From the NCBI GenBank assembly GCA_021811265.1, contig JAJZPH010000007.1:1-54727 (forward strand): a DNA stretch of 54,727 nucleotides. The letters are read 5' to 3'. The notes under the pieces are model-generated. The model ran no database searches and was not told the DNA's origin. It was given only the letters and a program-made list of their open reading frames with translations. This DNA is from a bacterium. GTDB lineage: Bacteria > Chlamydiota > Chlamydiia > Chlamydiales > SM23-39. Made by a program: the position numbers and the translations under genes. Below, one piece after another: positions 1 through 8,230 of the stretch (position 1 is its first letter; each line of letters starts with the position of its first letter).

Positions 1-237
1 TATATGAGAAAGCTCTTCTCCTTGAGCAAGTTCGAATAGATGAGAGGGCCTTTCGAACTGGTCGATCTCATATTGGAGCCTTTGATTTTCTTCTACAATC
101 GCCTCCACCTCTTTGATCTTCTGAGGAAGTGCTATTTTCAAAGAAGTGAGCTGATTTTGCTTATCCAAGTAAAAATAAAGGCAAAGACAGAAGAAAAAAA
201 GACAGATAACAAAACGAAAAAGCAGGGTTCTATTCAT
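1..237 (-). CDS. ftsL: FtsL-like cell-division protein, partial
   Basis: This open frame runs off the left edge after 79 codons and was read directly from the minus strand. It begins MNRTLLFRFV, followed by a Phe/Leu/Cys/Tyr-rich membrane segment at about residues 5-24. A charged helical region with heptad-like spacing follows (KIKEVEAIVEENQRLQYEID, about 40-59), the single-pass plus periplasmic coiled-coil plan of FtsL. The start overlaps the rsmH stop in an ATGA arrangement, so the two are probably translationally coupled. In the dcw cluster and at the C. trachomatis CT271 position an ftsL-type gene follows rsmH. The sequence itself is poorly conserved, so the call rests on topology and position. 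The C-terminus is outside the window. Confidence 0.7.
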   Translation of the reverse strand, partial: MNRTLLFRFVICLFFFCLCLYFYLDKQNQLTSLKIALPQKIKEVEAIVEENQRLQYEIDQFERPSHLFELAQGEELSHI

Positions 238-1118
238 ATCTCAGCCCTTTCTATAGCTCTAAACTTCGCGCTGCGCGAGCGGGGGTTTTTTCTCATCTCT
301 TCTCGAGAAGGCGGAAGGGGTTTTTTCCACACAAGATCAAACGCACCATTTTCTTTTTTTGCCATAGCGCGAAAGGAATGCTTCACAATGCGGTCTTCTA
401 AACTATGAAAACTGATCACTCCCAAGCGGCCGTGCACCGATAGATGTTTTGTAATGTTTTCAAGGCCCACTCGCAGCAGATCCAACTCCTGATTTACCTC
501 AATACGCAACGCCTGGAAGATACGGGTTGCAGGGTGGATCTTTCCTCGCCTTTTCACAACTTTTTCGAGAAGCAATGAGAGTTCTTGCGTCGTGTGAATA
601 GGTTTTTTTCGTCTAGTTTCGATGATAGCTCGAACCGCTTTTCTCCACTGAGGTTCTTCACCAAAATCTCGAAAAATGCGGGCAAGTTCTTTTTCGGAGT
701 AGCTGTTGACAATTTCTTCTGCGGTCACATTGATTTTCGGGTTCATTCGCATGTCCAGTCTCCCACTTCTTTGAAAACTAAACCCTCTTTCCGGAGTATC
801 GAGCTGCATAGAAGAAACGCCCAAATCCAAAAGAGCGCCCTCGATGCTATGCACCTTATCTTTTGCAAGAAAGCTTTCCACCTCGGCAAAGTTTCCTTGG
901 ACCAGATGTACTTTTTTTCTCCAGGGAGCTAGCCTCTTTTCTGCAATGTCCAAAGCTTTTGGATCTACGTCACATCCTATGTAAAGCTCTATCTCCCCAT
1001 GCTTTTCTAATATCCTTTCAGCATGCCCCCCTGCGCCAATCGTCCCGTCGAAGAAAACCTTCATCTCAAGTGGCGCAAACAGCTGTTCGACTTCCTTTAG
1101 TAATACAGGCTCATGCAT
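234..1118 (-). CDS. rsmH: 16S rRNA (cytosine(1402)-N(4))-methyltransferase RsmH
   Basis: The 294-residue product has the normal RsmH length. It carries the SAM-binding motif DGTIGAGGHA at residues 24-33, the acidic-loop region IGCDVDPKALDIAEKR, and the family motifs LLDLGVSSMQLD and ERGFSFQRSGRLDMRM. The C-terminal block GRLGVISFHSLEDRIVKHSF is typical. RsmH methylates N4 of C1402 in the decoding centre of 16S rRNA. It lies between mraZ and ftsL in the standard dcw order. Its start overlaps the mraZ end by 8 bases and its stop overlaps the ftsL start, so the three genes form one transcript. Confidence 0.97.
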   Translation of the reverse strand: MHEPVLLKEVEQLFAPLEMKVFFDGTIGAGGHAERILEKHGEIELYIGCDVDPKALDIAEKRLAPWRKKVHLVQGNFAEVESFLAKDKVHSIEGALLDLGVSSMQLDTPERGFSFQRSGRLDMRMNPKINVTAEEIVNSYSEKELARIFRDFGEEPQWRKAVRAIIETRRKKPIHTTQELSLLLEKVVKRRGKIHPATRIFQALRIEVNQELDLLRVGLENITKHLSVHGRLGVISFHSLEDRIVKHSFRAMAKKENGAFDLVWKKPLPPSREEMRKNPRSRSAKFRAIERAEI

Positions 1119-1641
1119 GTGGCGTTATCTGCTTTTCCTCTCGTAAAAGGGCAAAGGCCTCTTCTGTCATCTTCGCAAGATCTAGCTCAGGATCTTTTCC
1201 TTCTAACAAATTGTTGAGCTGGCGATCGTAAGCCTCTTTGGGCCAGATCTCGATTTTGTTCAATACACCCGCAATGACGATCTCCTTTTCTATATGCACC
1301 GATTGTTTCAACCGCGAGGGAATAGAAATCCGTCCGATCTTATCGCAGGTAGTATGGTGTAGAGTAGAGAAGAAGAGAGTGAAGAATTTCTGGTATTTGG
1401 CAATAAATAGGTTTTCCTGGAATTTTTTTGCAATCTTCAAAATATCGGATCTGCGATAGATAGCAAGACAACCACCCAAGCTCAAACCAAGAGTGCATTC
1501 CAACCTTCCCTCTTCCACAAGTCCATAGCGCATAAAATAAGGAAGAACCAACCGATTTTTACTATCGAGTTTGGCATCTACAGCACCACTAAAAAAGGGA
1601 GCACCTTGAAACTCTTCCACTATTTTCCCACCGTTTTCCAC
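1111..1641 (-). CDS. mraZ: MraZ transcriptional regulator
   Basis: The product has two SpoVT/AbrB-like repeats. The first contains FSGAVDAKLDSKNRLVLPYFMRYGL and the second CDKIGRISIPSRLKQSVHI; the D-x-K-x-R-(I/L)-x-(I/L)-P signature appears in both. MraZ is a DNA-binding regulator that represses its own dcw operon in the bacteria where it has been studied. At 176 residues it is longer than the usual 140-150, from about 10 extra N-terminal residues and a C-terminal tail. The ATG at 1641 lies inside a run of GTGG(A/G)AA repeats. A GTG at codon 8, preceded by GGTGGG, could be the real start. The coding order mraZ-rsmH-ftsL supports the call. Confidence 0.88.
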   Translation of the reverse strand: MENGGKIVEEFQGAPFFSGAVDAKLDSKNRLVLPYFMRYGLVEEGRLECTLGLSLGGCLAIYRRSDILKIAKKFQENLFIAKYQKFFTLFFSTLHHTTCDKIGRISIPSRLKQSVHIEKEIVIAGVLNKIEIWPKEAYDRQLNNLLEGKDPELDLAKMTEEAFALLREEKQITPHA

Positions 1642-1646
1642 ATACT
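1618..1646 (-). promoter_or_regulatory. Candidate MraZ-box cluster at the mraZ start
   Basis: Reading the minus strand, TGGAA, TGGGA and TGGAA follow each other with spacers of 5 and 6 bases across the annotated ATG. E. coli MraZ operators are TGGGN repeats with 5-base spacers, so spacing and sequence fit autoregulation. The same stretch contains TTTTCCACA at 1634-1642 (plus strand), one mismatch from the DnaA-box consensus TTATCCACA. The two readings cannot be separated by eye. Confidence 0.4.
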
Positions 1647-2067
1647 AGCATTCGAAGAAAAAAGTTGGCAAACATTTTCAAAAAAACAGTTGTGCAACAC
1701 CTGCATTTTTATACTGTAACATTTTGAAAATAAAGATATTACAAAACAAAAAATGAGTTATGAACATCTGGTGGGAAATTGTGGAAAACTTGTTGAAAAC
1801 ATCGGTTTCTCTCAATGAAAGTTGATAAAAAAGGCGTTGAGAGCTCTAGCCTATCTTCTCTTCTATTAACATCTTACAAAAAATCTCGCCTTGCACTAAA
1901 AAGTAGACGCAAGCTGTTCATATCTCTATTTTTGTAAAATAGTGGGAAATCAAAGCCAGAGGCAGAGTGTAGAATGAAAGACGGAGCACTTAATGCAGCC
2001 TCACAGCATACCTAGTGCTTTGAAAAAAAGATCTTCCTGTTACAATGTGGCAAAAAGAGGATGTTTT
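1647..2067. other. AT-rich divergent intergenic region (mraZ / CT273-like gene)
   Basis: This is the longest stretch in the window without a gene. It must hold divergent promoters for the dcw genes and for the CT273-like/TPR/dnaA genes. Visible items are a second GTGG(A/G)AA cluster at 1771-1800 with TGTGGAAAA at 1780-1788, in the opposite orientation to the DnaA-like box at 1634-1642; a further GTGGGAAA at about 1942; a weak inverted repeat CTCTCAA/TTGAGAG at about 1809-1843; and long A/T tracts. With dnaA 1 kb away this could be a replication-origin fragment, but only two one-mismatch boxes are seen. No RNA gene or ORF with a ribosome binding site was found. Confidence 0.4.
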
Positions 2068-2472
2068 ATGTCCGAATCTAAAACGATCGATAATCTTGGA
2101 ACCGGTGTTTCGAGAGAGTATGCAAGAAGCGTTCACGACTTAGACCTTTCGGTAATCACCGATTCTTTTGCCATACCATCTCGAACAGAAAGACTCTCTC
2201 TGCAACCTTCCTATATTCCTTTAGAAATTTTGGGAGAAAAAGAAAAAACCACTTGGGCAGATTTTCCAACTCCCATCGCTGTCCCTTCCAAATCCATCTT
2301 CGAACAAGATCTTGTCCCAGGAATCAATTCCGAACAGGTCCAACAGATTGCAAAAAATTTTCCAAAAGAGGAAGAGAGCAAAACGATCCTCACCTTTTCT
2401 GATCGCTATGCTAAACTGCAAAAAGATCTAGATTTAAGCACACAAGGGCGCAAACGTTTCATTGCAGGATAA
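2068..2472 (+). CDS. Conserved chlamydial hypothetical protein (CT273 position)
   Basis: The start chosen is the ATG at 2068, preceded by AAAGAGG with a 7-base spacer, rather than the upstream in-frame ATG at 1993, which has no Shine-Dalgarno. The product is 134 residues, acidic and soluble, beginning MSESKTIDNL. It has no signal peptide or membrane segment, is Pro/Ser-rich in the middle, and ends in a basic helix (RYAKLQKDLDLSTQGRKR). I recognise no catalytic motif. Its place between rsmH and a TPR gene upstream of dnaA matches C. trachomatis CT273, whose function is unknown. The stop overlaps the next start, so the pair is probably translated together and may act together. Confidence 0.75.
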   Translation: MSESKTIDNLGTGVSREYARSVHDLDLSVITDSFAIPSRTERLSLQPSYIPLEILGEKEKTTWADFPTPIAVPSKSIFEQDLVPGINSEQVQQIAKNFPKEEESKTILTFSDRYAKLQKDLDLSTQGRKRFIAG

Positions 2473-2870
2473 TGATGGCAAAACAGAATTGGCTCGACCT
2501 TCTTGGCTGGAATGTAGAAACTCTTAACAACATTCGATTTGTGGGAACTGCCTACGCAAAGCAGGGAAAATTTGACGTTGCCCTTGATTTTTTCAAAATG
2601 CTTGTACTGTTGAATCGAAAAGAAATTTTCGATTTACAGATGTTAGGTGCAATCTATTTGCAAATGGGTAAGGGACTCGAGGCACTGGAATATCTCGATC
2701 GTGCACTTAAAATAGATCCCAACCATTATCCCACCATCCTGAATCGCGCCAAAGCGCTCTTTTCCATCGGCTATAAAAAACAGGCTCTGCTACAGGCAAA
2801 AGTATTAGAACGCTGTCCGAATAAAAAAATTGCATCGCAAGCAGAAGCTCTGATCCAAAGCCATTCCTAA
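2472..2870 (+). CDS. TPR protein, LcrH/SycD-like chaperone candidate (CT274 position)
   Basis: This 132-residue protein consists almost entirely of three tetratricopeptide repeats at about residues 22-125, with typical W/L/G/Y/A/F/A/P spacing (for example GKGLEALEYLDRALKIDPNH). A small protein with three TPRs is the build of class II type III secretion chaperones, and the CT274 position in Chlamydia holds such a TPR protein. The start overlaps the upstream stop; a second ATG directly follows the first (2475), so the true N-terminus may be one residue shorter. A T3SS role is inferred from size and fold only; a general scaffold role is equally possible. Confidence 0.75.
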   Translation: MMAKQNWLDLLGWNVETLNNIRFVGTAYAKQGKFDVALDFFKMLVLLNRKEIFDLQMLGAIYLQMGKGLEALEYLDRALKIDPNHYPTILNRAKALFSIGYKKQALLQAKVLERCPNKKIASQAEALIQSHS

Positions 2871-3006
2871 GGATCTGCGAACGATTTCTCTATAGAAAAA
2901 CAAGATAGAAGACGGACTCTATCGATGTAAATTTCTTCTCGAATTTTTCTTGCACGCGAAAGATAGGAGCTGTTAGAGTCTGACTTGAAAAGATTCCCAA
3001 AAGTAA

Positions 3007-4350
3007 ATGAGAGTTCCCCCCATGCTTTCCACTAATCTCGAAGAGCTCTGGACGCAGTTTTTAGAACTTGTTCACAAAAAGTGTTCCCCTGCGGAATATC
3101 AAAACTGGCTCTCTCCTATTCGTTTTGTCTCTGCCACAGAAAATTGCATCACCTTGGAAGTACCCAACATCTTTGTCAAAGAGTATCTTTTAGACAATTA
3201 TAAAGAAGATCTGCACCTTTTGTTCTCCTCTTCTGCGAAGGAACTTCCCATCGAATTTCTCATTGCTCCTCCCAAAGAAAAAAAATTATCCATTGCTCCT
3301 TCTCTTCCCGCAATCCCCCAAGAGAAAATCTCCAACCTCAACCCCAACTACACCTTCGAAACATTTGTGGAAGGGCCCTCGAATCAGTTTGTCAAATCGG
3401 CTGCCCTGGGTGTTGCTGCAAAGCCGGGAAAATCGTTTAATCCCCTCTTCATTCATGGAGGAGTAGGGCTTGGGAAAACCCATCTATTGCACGGAATTGG
3501 TCACGAAGTGCACAAAAACCTAAAAAGGCTCTCTGTGCAATGCATTACGACCGAATCTTTTATCAATGATCTTGTCGATAATTTGCGCAACAAATCGGTC
3601 GACAAAATGAAACGCTTTTATCGCAATGTGGACGTTCTGCTCGTGGACGATATCCAATTTTTACAAAATAGACTCAATTTCGAAGAAGAGTTTTGCAATA
3701 CCTTTGAGTGCCTGATCAATCAGAACAAGCAGATCGTCATCACCAGTGACAAACCTCCCTCACAGCTCAAGCTTTCCGAGCGGATGGTTGCACGGATGGA
3801 ATGGGGGCTTGTAGCTCACATTGGCGTCCCCGAACTAGAAACAAGAGTAGCTATCATTCAGCAAAAAGCAGAACTAAAAGGAATCACAATTCCCCAAAAC
3901 GTTGCCTTTTTCATTGCCGACCGCGTCTATAGCAACGTACGGCAACTCGAAGGAGTCATGAATCGTCTTTTTGCCTATTGCCGCTTGATGCAGTTAGAGC
4001 TCACGGAGACTATTGCAGAAAATTTTCTCAAAGAGATTGCCGACGTGCATCCTTTGCAAGCAAAAGTTTCTGTCGAAAACATTTTAAAAAGCGTGGCCAC
4101 TACCTTTCAAGTCCGCGTCAGCGACCTCAAAGGAGAATCTCGCATTAAAGAGATTGCCCTTGCCCGGCAGGTTGCGATGTATCTAGCCAAAGAGCTCATC
4201 GACGATTCACTGACAAAAATCGCCTCTTCATTTGGAGGAAAAACCCACTCAACCCTTCTCCATGCTTGGAAAAAAATTTCTCAAGAGTTGGAGAAAAACC
4301 AAAATCTCAAACGTCAAACAGACCTGGCCAAACAACATATTGCATCTTAA
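3007..4350 (+). CDS. dnaA: Chromosomal replication initiator protein DnaA
   Basis: The 447-residue product shows all DnaA domains. An N-terminal domain I ([23 protein letters not shown]) is followed by a short linker, the AAA+ core with Walker A GGVGLGKT at 151-158 and Walker B LLVDD at 211-215, and the C-terminal helix-turn-helix with the signature region [14 protein letters not shown]...[11 protein letters not shown] at about 384-420. The usual Asp of the GG(R/K)DH motif is Thr here. DnaA binds 9-bp boxes at oriC and melts the origin. Chlamydiae carry two dnaA paralogues; this one is at the dnaA_2 (CT275) position. A second in-frame ATG at 3022 is an equally good start. No clear Shine-Dalgarno precedes either. 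Confidence 0.96.
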   Translation: MRVPPMLSTNLEELWTQFLELVHKKCSPAEYQNWLSPIRFVSATENCITLEVPNIFVKEYLLDNYKEDLHLLFSSSAKELPIEFLIAPPKEKKLSIAPSLPAIPQEKISNLNPNYTFETFVEGPSNQFVKSAALGVAAKPGKSFNPLFIHGGVGLGKTHLLHGIGHEVHKNLKRLSVQCITTESFINDLVDNLRNKSVDKMKRFYRNVDVLLVDDIQFLQNRLNFEEEFCNTFECLINQNKQIVITSDKPPSQLKLSERMVARMEWGLVAHIGVPELETRVAIIQQKAELKGITIPQNVAFFIADRVYSNVRQLEGVMNRLFAYCRLMQLELTETIAENFLKEIADVHPLQAKVSVENILKSVATTFQVRVSDLKGESRIKEIALARQVAMYLAKELIDDSLTKIASSFGGKTHSTLLHAWKKISQELEKNQNLKRQTDLAKQHIAS

Positions 4351-4380
4351 TTTTTAACAGGCTTGCTTCAATAACTCGCG

Positions 4381-4431
4381 TTATACCCAAAGAACTTGGA
4401 AAAACTGATTTTCCAAGTTCTTTGGGTATAA
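4381..4431. repeat. 23-bp perfect inverted repeat after dnaA
   Basis: Two perfectly complementary 23-base arms (4381-4403 and 4409-4431) are separated by a 5-base loop. Such a stem would terminate or stabilise the dnaA transcript. There is no T-run directly after it, so a simple rho-independent terminator is unlikely. The right arm contains CCAAGTTCTTTGGGTATA, which recurs exactly at 41199-41216, so this looks like a dispersed palindromic element. The 11-mer AACTCGCGTTA overlaps its left edge (4373-4383) and recurs elsewhere. Confidence 0.75.
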
Positions 4432-4544
4432 GGAACTGTCCAAGCCAACATCATTAAGTTGACAGCATTGGGAGAACAATCTATTAGTGTTTTTTTTCAT
4501 TTAATGATACATGGAAAAAATAGGCCACGACTATTTCGCTTGTA

Positions 4545-7500
4545 ATGAAAAATTTTTGGTTATTATTTCCTATTGTTTTTTTTCCAATTGTTCTCTTTGC
4601 AGTTGTCTCTTCCTCATGGAATGATGCGAGCGGGAACTGGTCAAATGCCGCCAATTGGACCGCAGGCGTTCCCCAAAATACTGGAGATACTGCGATATTT
4701 CCTGTAGCCGCGGTACTGAACACCATTAATCTCGACATAAGCCCTTCGCTTGGGGTTTTATCGATCAACGATGGTTACAACTTTTCCAGTTCTGTAGCGG
4801 GTTTCATCGACTTTAATACAACGCCTAATTCAAATCTGAACGTTACGACAGCCAACAATAACACCACTTTCAATAACACCCTCGGCATCCGTTTGTCTGT
4901 CTTGACGCAGTTCAACATCGCCACAAGCAATCCAACTTTTTCAACACAAATGGCGAGTAACATTTCTGGAGGAGCAATTACTGCTGGCTCTCTCGTCAAT
5001 AATGGCACCGGATCTTATACGATCGGTGGAGTAATTGCAGATGGAGGATCGGGAGGGCATTTAAGTCTTGTCCAAAGTGGGACAGGCACTCTTACTTTGT
5101 CCAATACCAATACCTATTCCGGCGGAACCACTATCAATACAGGAAAATTGGTCATCGGAAACTCCAATTCTTTGGGTTCTGGTGGCCTTACTGTAAATGG
5201 GGGAACGCTCGATTTGAATGGAAATCAGCCGATATTTACGAATTTTTCAGGAGCTGGAGGTACGATTACTTCAAGCATTGCAGGAAGTATCTTGAACATC
5301 AATATAAGCAGCCCATCCACGTACGCAGGTTCGATCGCGAATGGCGTCGCTTTGACCTTGCAAGGAGGGAATCTAACCCTTTCTGGAAGTAACACCTATA
5401 CAGGAACCACCACAATCAACGGAGGAACTCTTTTAGGGGGAATTACCAACGCCTTTGGCACAGCTTCCGCACTTGTAATGAGCAGCGGGACACTGGATCT
5501 TGGTGGCCTTGGCCAGACATTTGCTTCTTTGTCGGGAGCATCTGGAAGCATCACCTCTTCAGCGCCTGGAAGCAGCTGTACGTTTACGATCAATGGTTCT
5601 TCTCCTGCTACGTTTTCGGGAACTATCGCCAATGGGTCTGGCATCATTTCGCTGATCAAAAGTGGAACAGGCATCCAAACCCTTTCCGGAGCCAATACCT
5701 ACACAGGATCGACAACGATCAATGGAGGAGCGCTTCAAGCCGGCGTGAACAATGCTTTTGGAACCCTATCTTCTCTTGTCATGAGCAGTGGAACTTTGGA
5801 TCTTAACGGACACAATCAAATCTTTACTTCCTTGTCTGGTTCCTCTGGCAGTATCACTTCAACAACTCTTGGAAGTGGTAGCTGCACACTCACGATCAAT
5901 GGTTCTTCTTCCACAACATTTGGAGGGGCGATCACCAACGGAGCGACCCAAATTTCTCTTGTCAAAGATGGAACTGGCACGCAGAGTTTTTCAGGCATAC
6001 ACTCCATCCATGATGCCACTATTGTAAACGGAACCCTTGCTATCAACAATAATTTTACCTGCTCCAATGGTGTCAATGTAAATCCAAATGCTGCCCTTAA
6101 AGGTTCTGGAACGCTTGTTGTTGGAGCTGGCGCAAATGGAGTAAATGTCAGCGGTACTCTATCTCCTGGCAGTAGCATAGGAACAATAAATATTACAGGT
6201 GATTTGACCTTCAATGCAGGATCGGTGCTCCGAAATGAAATTAGCCCGATAGCAAGCGACCGCACCAACGTCTCGGGCACAATGACAATCAATCCAGGCA
6301 GTTCTCTGGTGATTGTTGCCGATTCAGGATTTTATGATACGACCACCTATCTTATTGCGACCGCAAACCCACGCGTTGGCACCTTTTCTTCGGTAACCTT
6401 TCCCTCTTTTGTTGTTGCCTCTCCTCTCTTTTTCCAAATGAACCTTCTCTATTCTTCCAATCAAATTTCTTTATCCTTAGTGCGCACTCCTTTTGCCTCT
6501 TTTTTCCCCAGTGGAAATGTGGGCGCTGTTGCCAGCTGTTTAGATCGTTCTGCCCCTCTGGCAACGAATGATTTGTCCGATGTCATCAACTCGATTCTCT
6601 CTTTGAGCTCTATTGAAGAGGTGGAGCAGGCTTTACTTCAGATGCAGCCCTCTCTTTTCACCTCTCTTGCAGTAGTGCAAGAAAACGCGACTCTTTCAAT
6701 ACGAAATATCTTATCAGAACATGTGAAAAATGATTTTTATTCTTGCTACCCCCACGAAGGGGTAGGAGTTTGGATCGCGCCTGTTGCTTCCTCCATACAG
6801 CAAAAGCATCACAAACAGGAGCCAGGGTATAGTGCCAATATGGCAGGATTTTTCTTAGGATTTGACAACCAAGGCAAGGATTCTTTTTTTGGAATTGGCC
6901 TTGGCTTTGACCATCACCATCTGCATTGGTTTCAAAAAGCAAGTTTTTCAGATGCGAACTCGGTCTATCTTGCTCTTTATGGACTCTGTGGAATTTCTCG
7001 TGCTTACGTACAGGCGGGAGCAATGGGAGGATACAATTCCTATAAAACAGATCGACATCTTCGATTTGGACCGATCGATCGCCATGCTATAGGGGATATT
7101 GAAGGTGCCGAGGGAGCTGGCTATTTGCAGCTTTCGGTAGATCTCACCAATAGTTCTCACTGGAAGTTTGGTCCATTTGTCAACGTGGATTATATCTATC
7201 TTCATGAGTGGGGATTTAATGAAAAAAAAGCAAACAGCTTAAATCTTCACATCGATACGAAAAATGCCGATCTCTTGTCAACTCAGGGTGGATTGGAGCT
7301 CCGTTATTGTTTGAAAAGCCACAATCATGCTTTCAATCCCTATATTCAGCTCAGCGCTGTTCGAGAAAGTCGTTTTTTTGGGAAGCATGAAAATGCTAAT
7401 TTTAGCCATAGCTGCCCGATGGAAATTACAGGATACTATCCTTCAAGGACGTTAGGCGAGGCTTCTTTTGGGCTAAACTGGATCGCTCCTCAAGGTGCTC

Positions 7501-7625
7501 TGACCTTTTCCTATCAGGGGATTTATGGCCCTCACTATAAAAACAACGCAGTCTATCTTGGCTTTACATTCTACTCTCCTCAATATAAGCCACCCCAAAG
7601 AGGACATCGCTATCATCGTGAATAA
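4545..7625 (+). CDS. Autotransporter with beta-strand-repeat passenger and C-terminal barrel
   Basis: The 1026-residue product begins with a signal peptide (MKNFWLLFPIVFFPIVLFAVVSS). The passenger opens with the WNDASGNWSNAANW-type motif and then carries four autotransporter-associated beta-strand repeats of the form GTGTLTLS-NTYSGGTTINGG at about residues 179, 272, 372 and 475. The flanking SGTLDLxG...SLSG...TINGSS modules repeat about every 100 residues, indicating recent internal duplication. Residues of about 740-1010 are Tyr/His/Gly-rich and look like the outer-membrane barrel. It lacks the GGAI/FxxN repeats of Chlamydia Pmps, so it is autotransporter-like rather than a classical Pmp. 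The last strand YLGFTF is followed by a 17-residue basic tail, whereas barrels normally end in an aromatic residue. It probably displays an adhesin-like passenger on the cell surface. Confidence 0.88.
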   Translation: MKNFWLLFPIVFFPIVLFAVVSSSWNDASGNWSNAANWTAGVPQNTGDTAIFPVAAVLNTINLDISPSLGVLSINDGYNFSSSVAGFIDFNTTPNSNLNVTTANNNTTFNNTLGIRLSVLTQFNIATSNPTFSTQMASNISGGAITAGSLVNNGTGSYTIGGVIADGGSGGHLSLVQSGTGTLTLSNTNTYSGGTTINTGKLVIGNSNSLGSGGLTVNGGTLDLNGNQPIFTNFSGAGGTITSSIAGSILNINISSPSTYAGSIANGVALTLQGGNLTLSGSNTYTGTTTINGGTLLGGITNAFGTASALVMSSGTLDLGGLGQTFASLSGASGSITSSAPGSSCTFTINGSSPATFSGTIANGSGIISLIKSGTGIQTLSGANTYTGSTTINGGALQAGVNNAFGTLSSLVMSSGTLDLNGHNQIFTSLSGSSGSITSTTLGSGSCTLTINGSSSTTFGGAITNGATQISLVKDGTGTQSFSGIHSIHDATIVNGTLAINNNFTCSNGVNVNPNAALKGSGTLVVGAGANGVNVSGTLSPGSSIGTINITGDLTFNAGSVLRNEISPIASDRTNVSGTMTINPGSSLVIVADSGFYDTTTYLIATANPRVGTFSSVTFPSFVVASPLFFQMNLLYSSNQISLSLVRTPFASFFPSGNVGAVASCLDRSAPLATNDLSDVINSILSLSSIEEVEQALLQMQPSLFTSLAVVQENATLSIRNILSEHVKNDFYSCYPHEGVGVWIAPVASSIQQKHHKQEPGYSANMAGFFLGFDNQGKDSFFGIGLGFDHHHLHWFQKASFSDANSVYLALYGLCGISRAYVQAGAMGGYNSYKTDRHLRFGPIDRHAIGDIEGAEGAGYLQLSVDLTNSSHWKFGPFVNVDYIYLHEWGFNEKKANSLNLHIDTKNADLLSTQGGLELRYCLKSHNHAFNPYIQLSAVRESRFFGKHENANFSHSCPMEITGYYPSRTLGEASFGLNWIAPQGALTFSYQGIYGPHYKNNAVYLGFTFYSPQYKPPQRGHRYHRE

Positions 7626-7640
7626 CGCGAGTTTTGGATA
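7623..7640 (-). repeat. 18-bp dispersed repeat, copy 1
   Basis: TAACGCGAGTTTTGGATA begins with the stop codon of the autotransporter gene. Its exact reverse complement is at 18689-18706, over the end of the deoxyribosyltransferase-like gene. Both copies lie at the 3' end of a gene. Confidence 0.7.
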
Positions 7641-7681
7641 AGGCAAAGTCAATGCGCTCAGTTGAAAGAGTTTGCCTGTTT

Positions 7682-8206
7682 TTAACCTGAGTTTTTATTT
7701 CGAAAAATCCCAATTCCAAAAATTTTGCTCGTAGAATCTTCTTTTTTTTGCCTAAGAATTTCTTCGTTTATCTCCGGCAAGATAAGAAGATGGACAGCTC
7801 CTTTTTTGGGAACACGAACTACTGTGGCATGGAGAAAACAGGAAAGCTCGCGCGCAAGATCGCGCATGGCGAAAGATTTTGAAGGATTTAAAATACAATG
7901 AAAATCGGGCCAAGCCATGCGACTTATCTGCACCATCATGTAAGCTGCAATCGTTTTAGAAAAAAGAACTTGCGATCCATTTGCGAAGCAGGAGTAAAGA
8001 GTCAAAGCAGGCCCTATTTTCTCAAATAAGTAGGTGGTATGGGAATTTTTTGGCAAATCGCACAGAGTTAAAAGTTCAAGACAGCTATCGCAAAAAAGAG
8101 AGTGGTTGTCCTTCATCTCTTTTTCACAATGAAGGCAGATCGGGGGAAAAATAACAGAAGAGATTTTTTTTAGAAAAAATCCCAATGTTTTTTGCAAAAC
8201 AACCAT
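7682..8206 (-). CDS. ComF-like protein (zinc-ribbon plus divergent phosphoribosyltransferase-like domain)
   Basis: The N-terminus has the ComF double CxxC pattern (CLHCEKEM...FCDSC) at about residues 23-42 after a hydrophobic start with PPICLHC. The remainder resembles the ComF PRTase-like half only loosely. The PRPP-binding acidic loop and the RP(R)-x-T-x-x-Q segment of functional ComF proteins are not recognisable, and at 174 residues the protein is about 40-50 short. ComF proteins act in DNA uptake. This version may be degenerate or diverged to another role. It lies 24 bases downstream of gcvH, probably in the same operon. The start has a weak TAGGA at suitable spacing. Confidence 0.55.
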   Translation of the reverse strand: MVVLQKTLGFFLKKISSVIFPPICLHCEKEMKDNHSLFCDSCLELLTLCDLPKNSHTTYLFEKIGPALTLYSCFANGSQVLFSKTIAAYMMVQISRMAWPDFHCILNPSKSFAMRDLARELSCFLHATVVRVPKKGAVHLLILPEINEEILRQKKEDSTSKIFGIGIFRNKNSG

Positions 8207-8230
8207 TTTTTCCTATTGATGGGCAGTTCC

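Noticed and set aside
1660-1860. Definite replication origin
   Set aside because: Only two one-mismatch DnaA boxes are visible, and they overlap motifs explainable as MraZ operators; GC skew cannot be assessed from one window.
5396-6292. Minus-strand ORFs of 99 and 158 codons inside the autotransporter gene
   Set aside because: They are Pro/Val/Glu-rich antisense readings of Gly/Ser/Thr repeats; no start signals.
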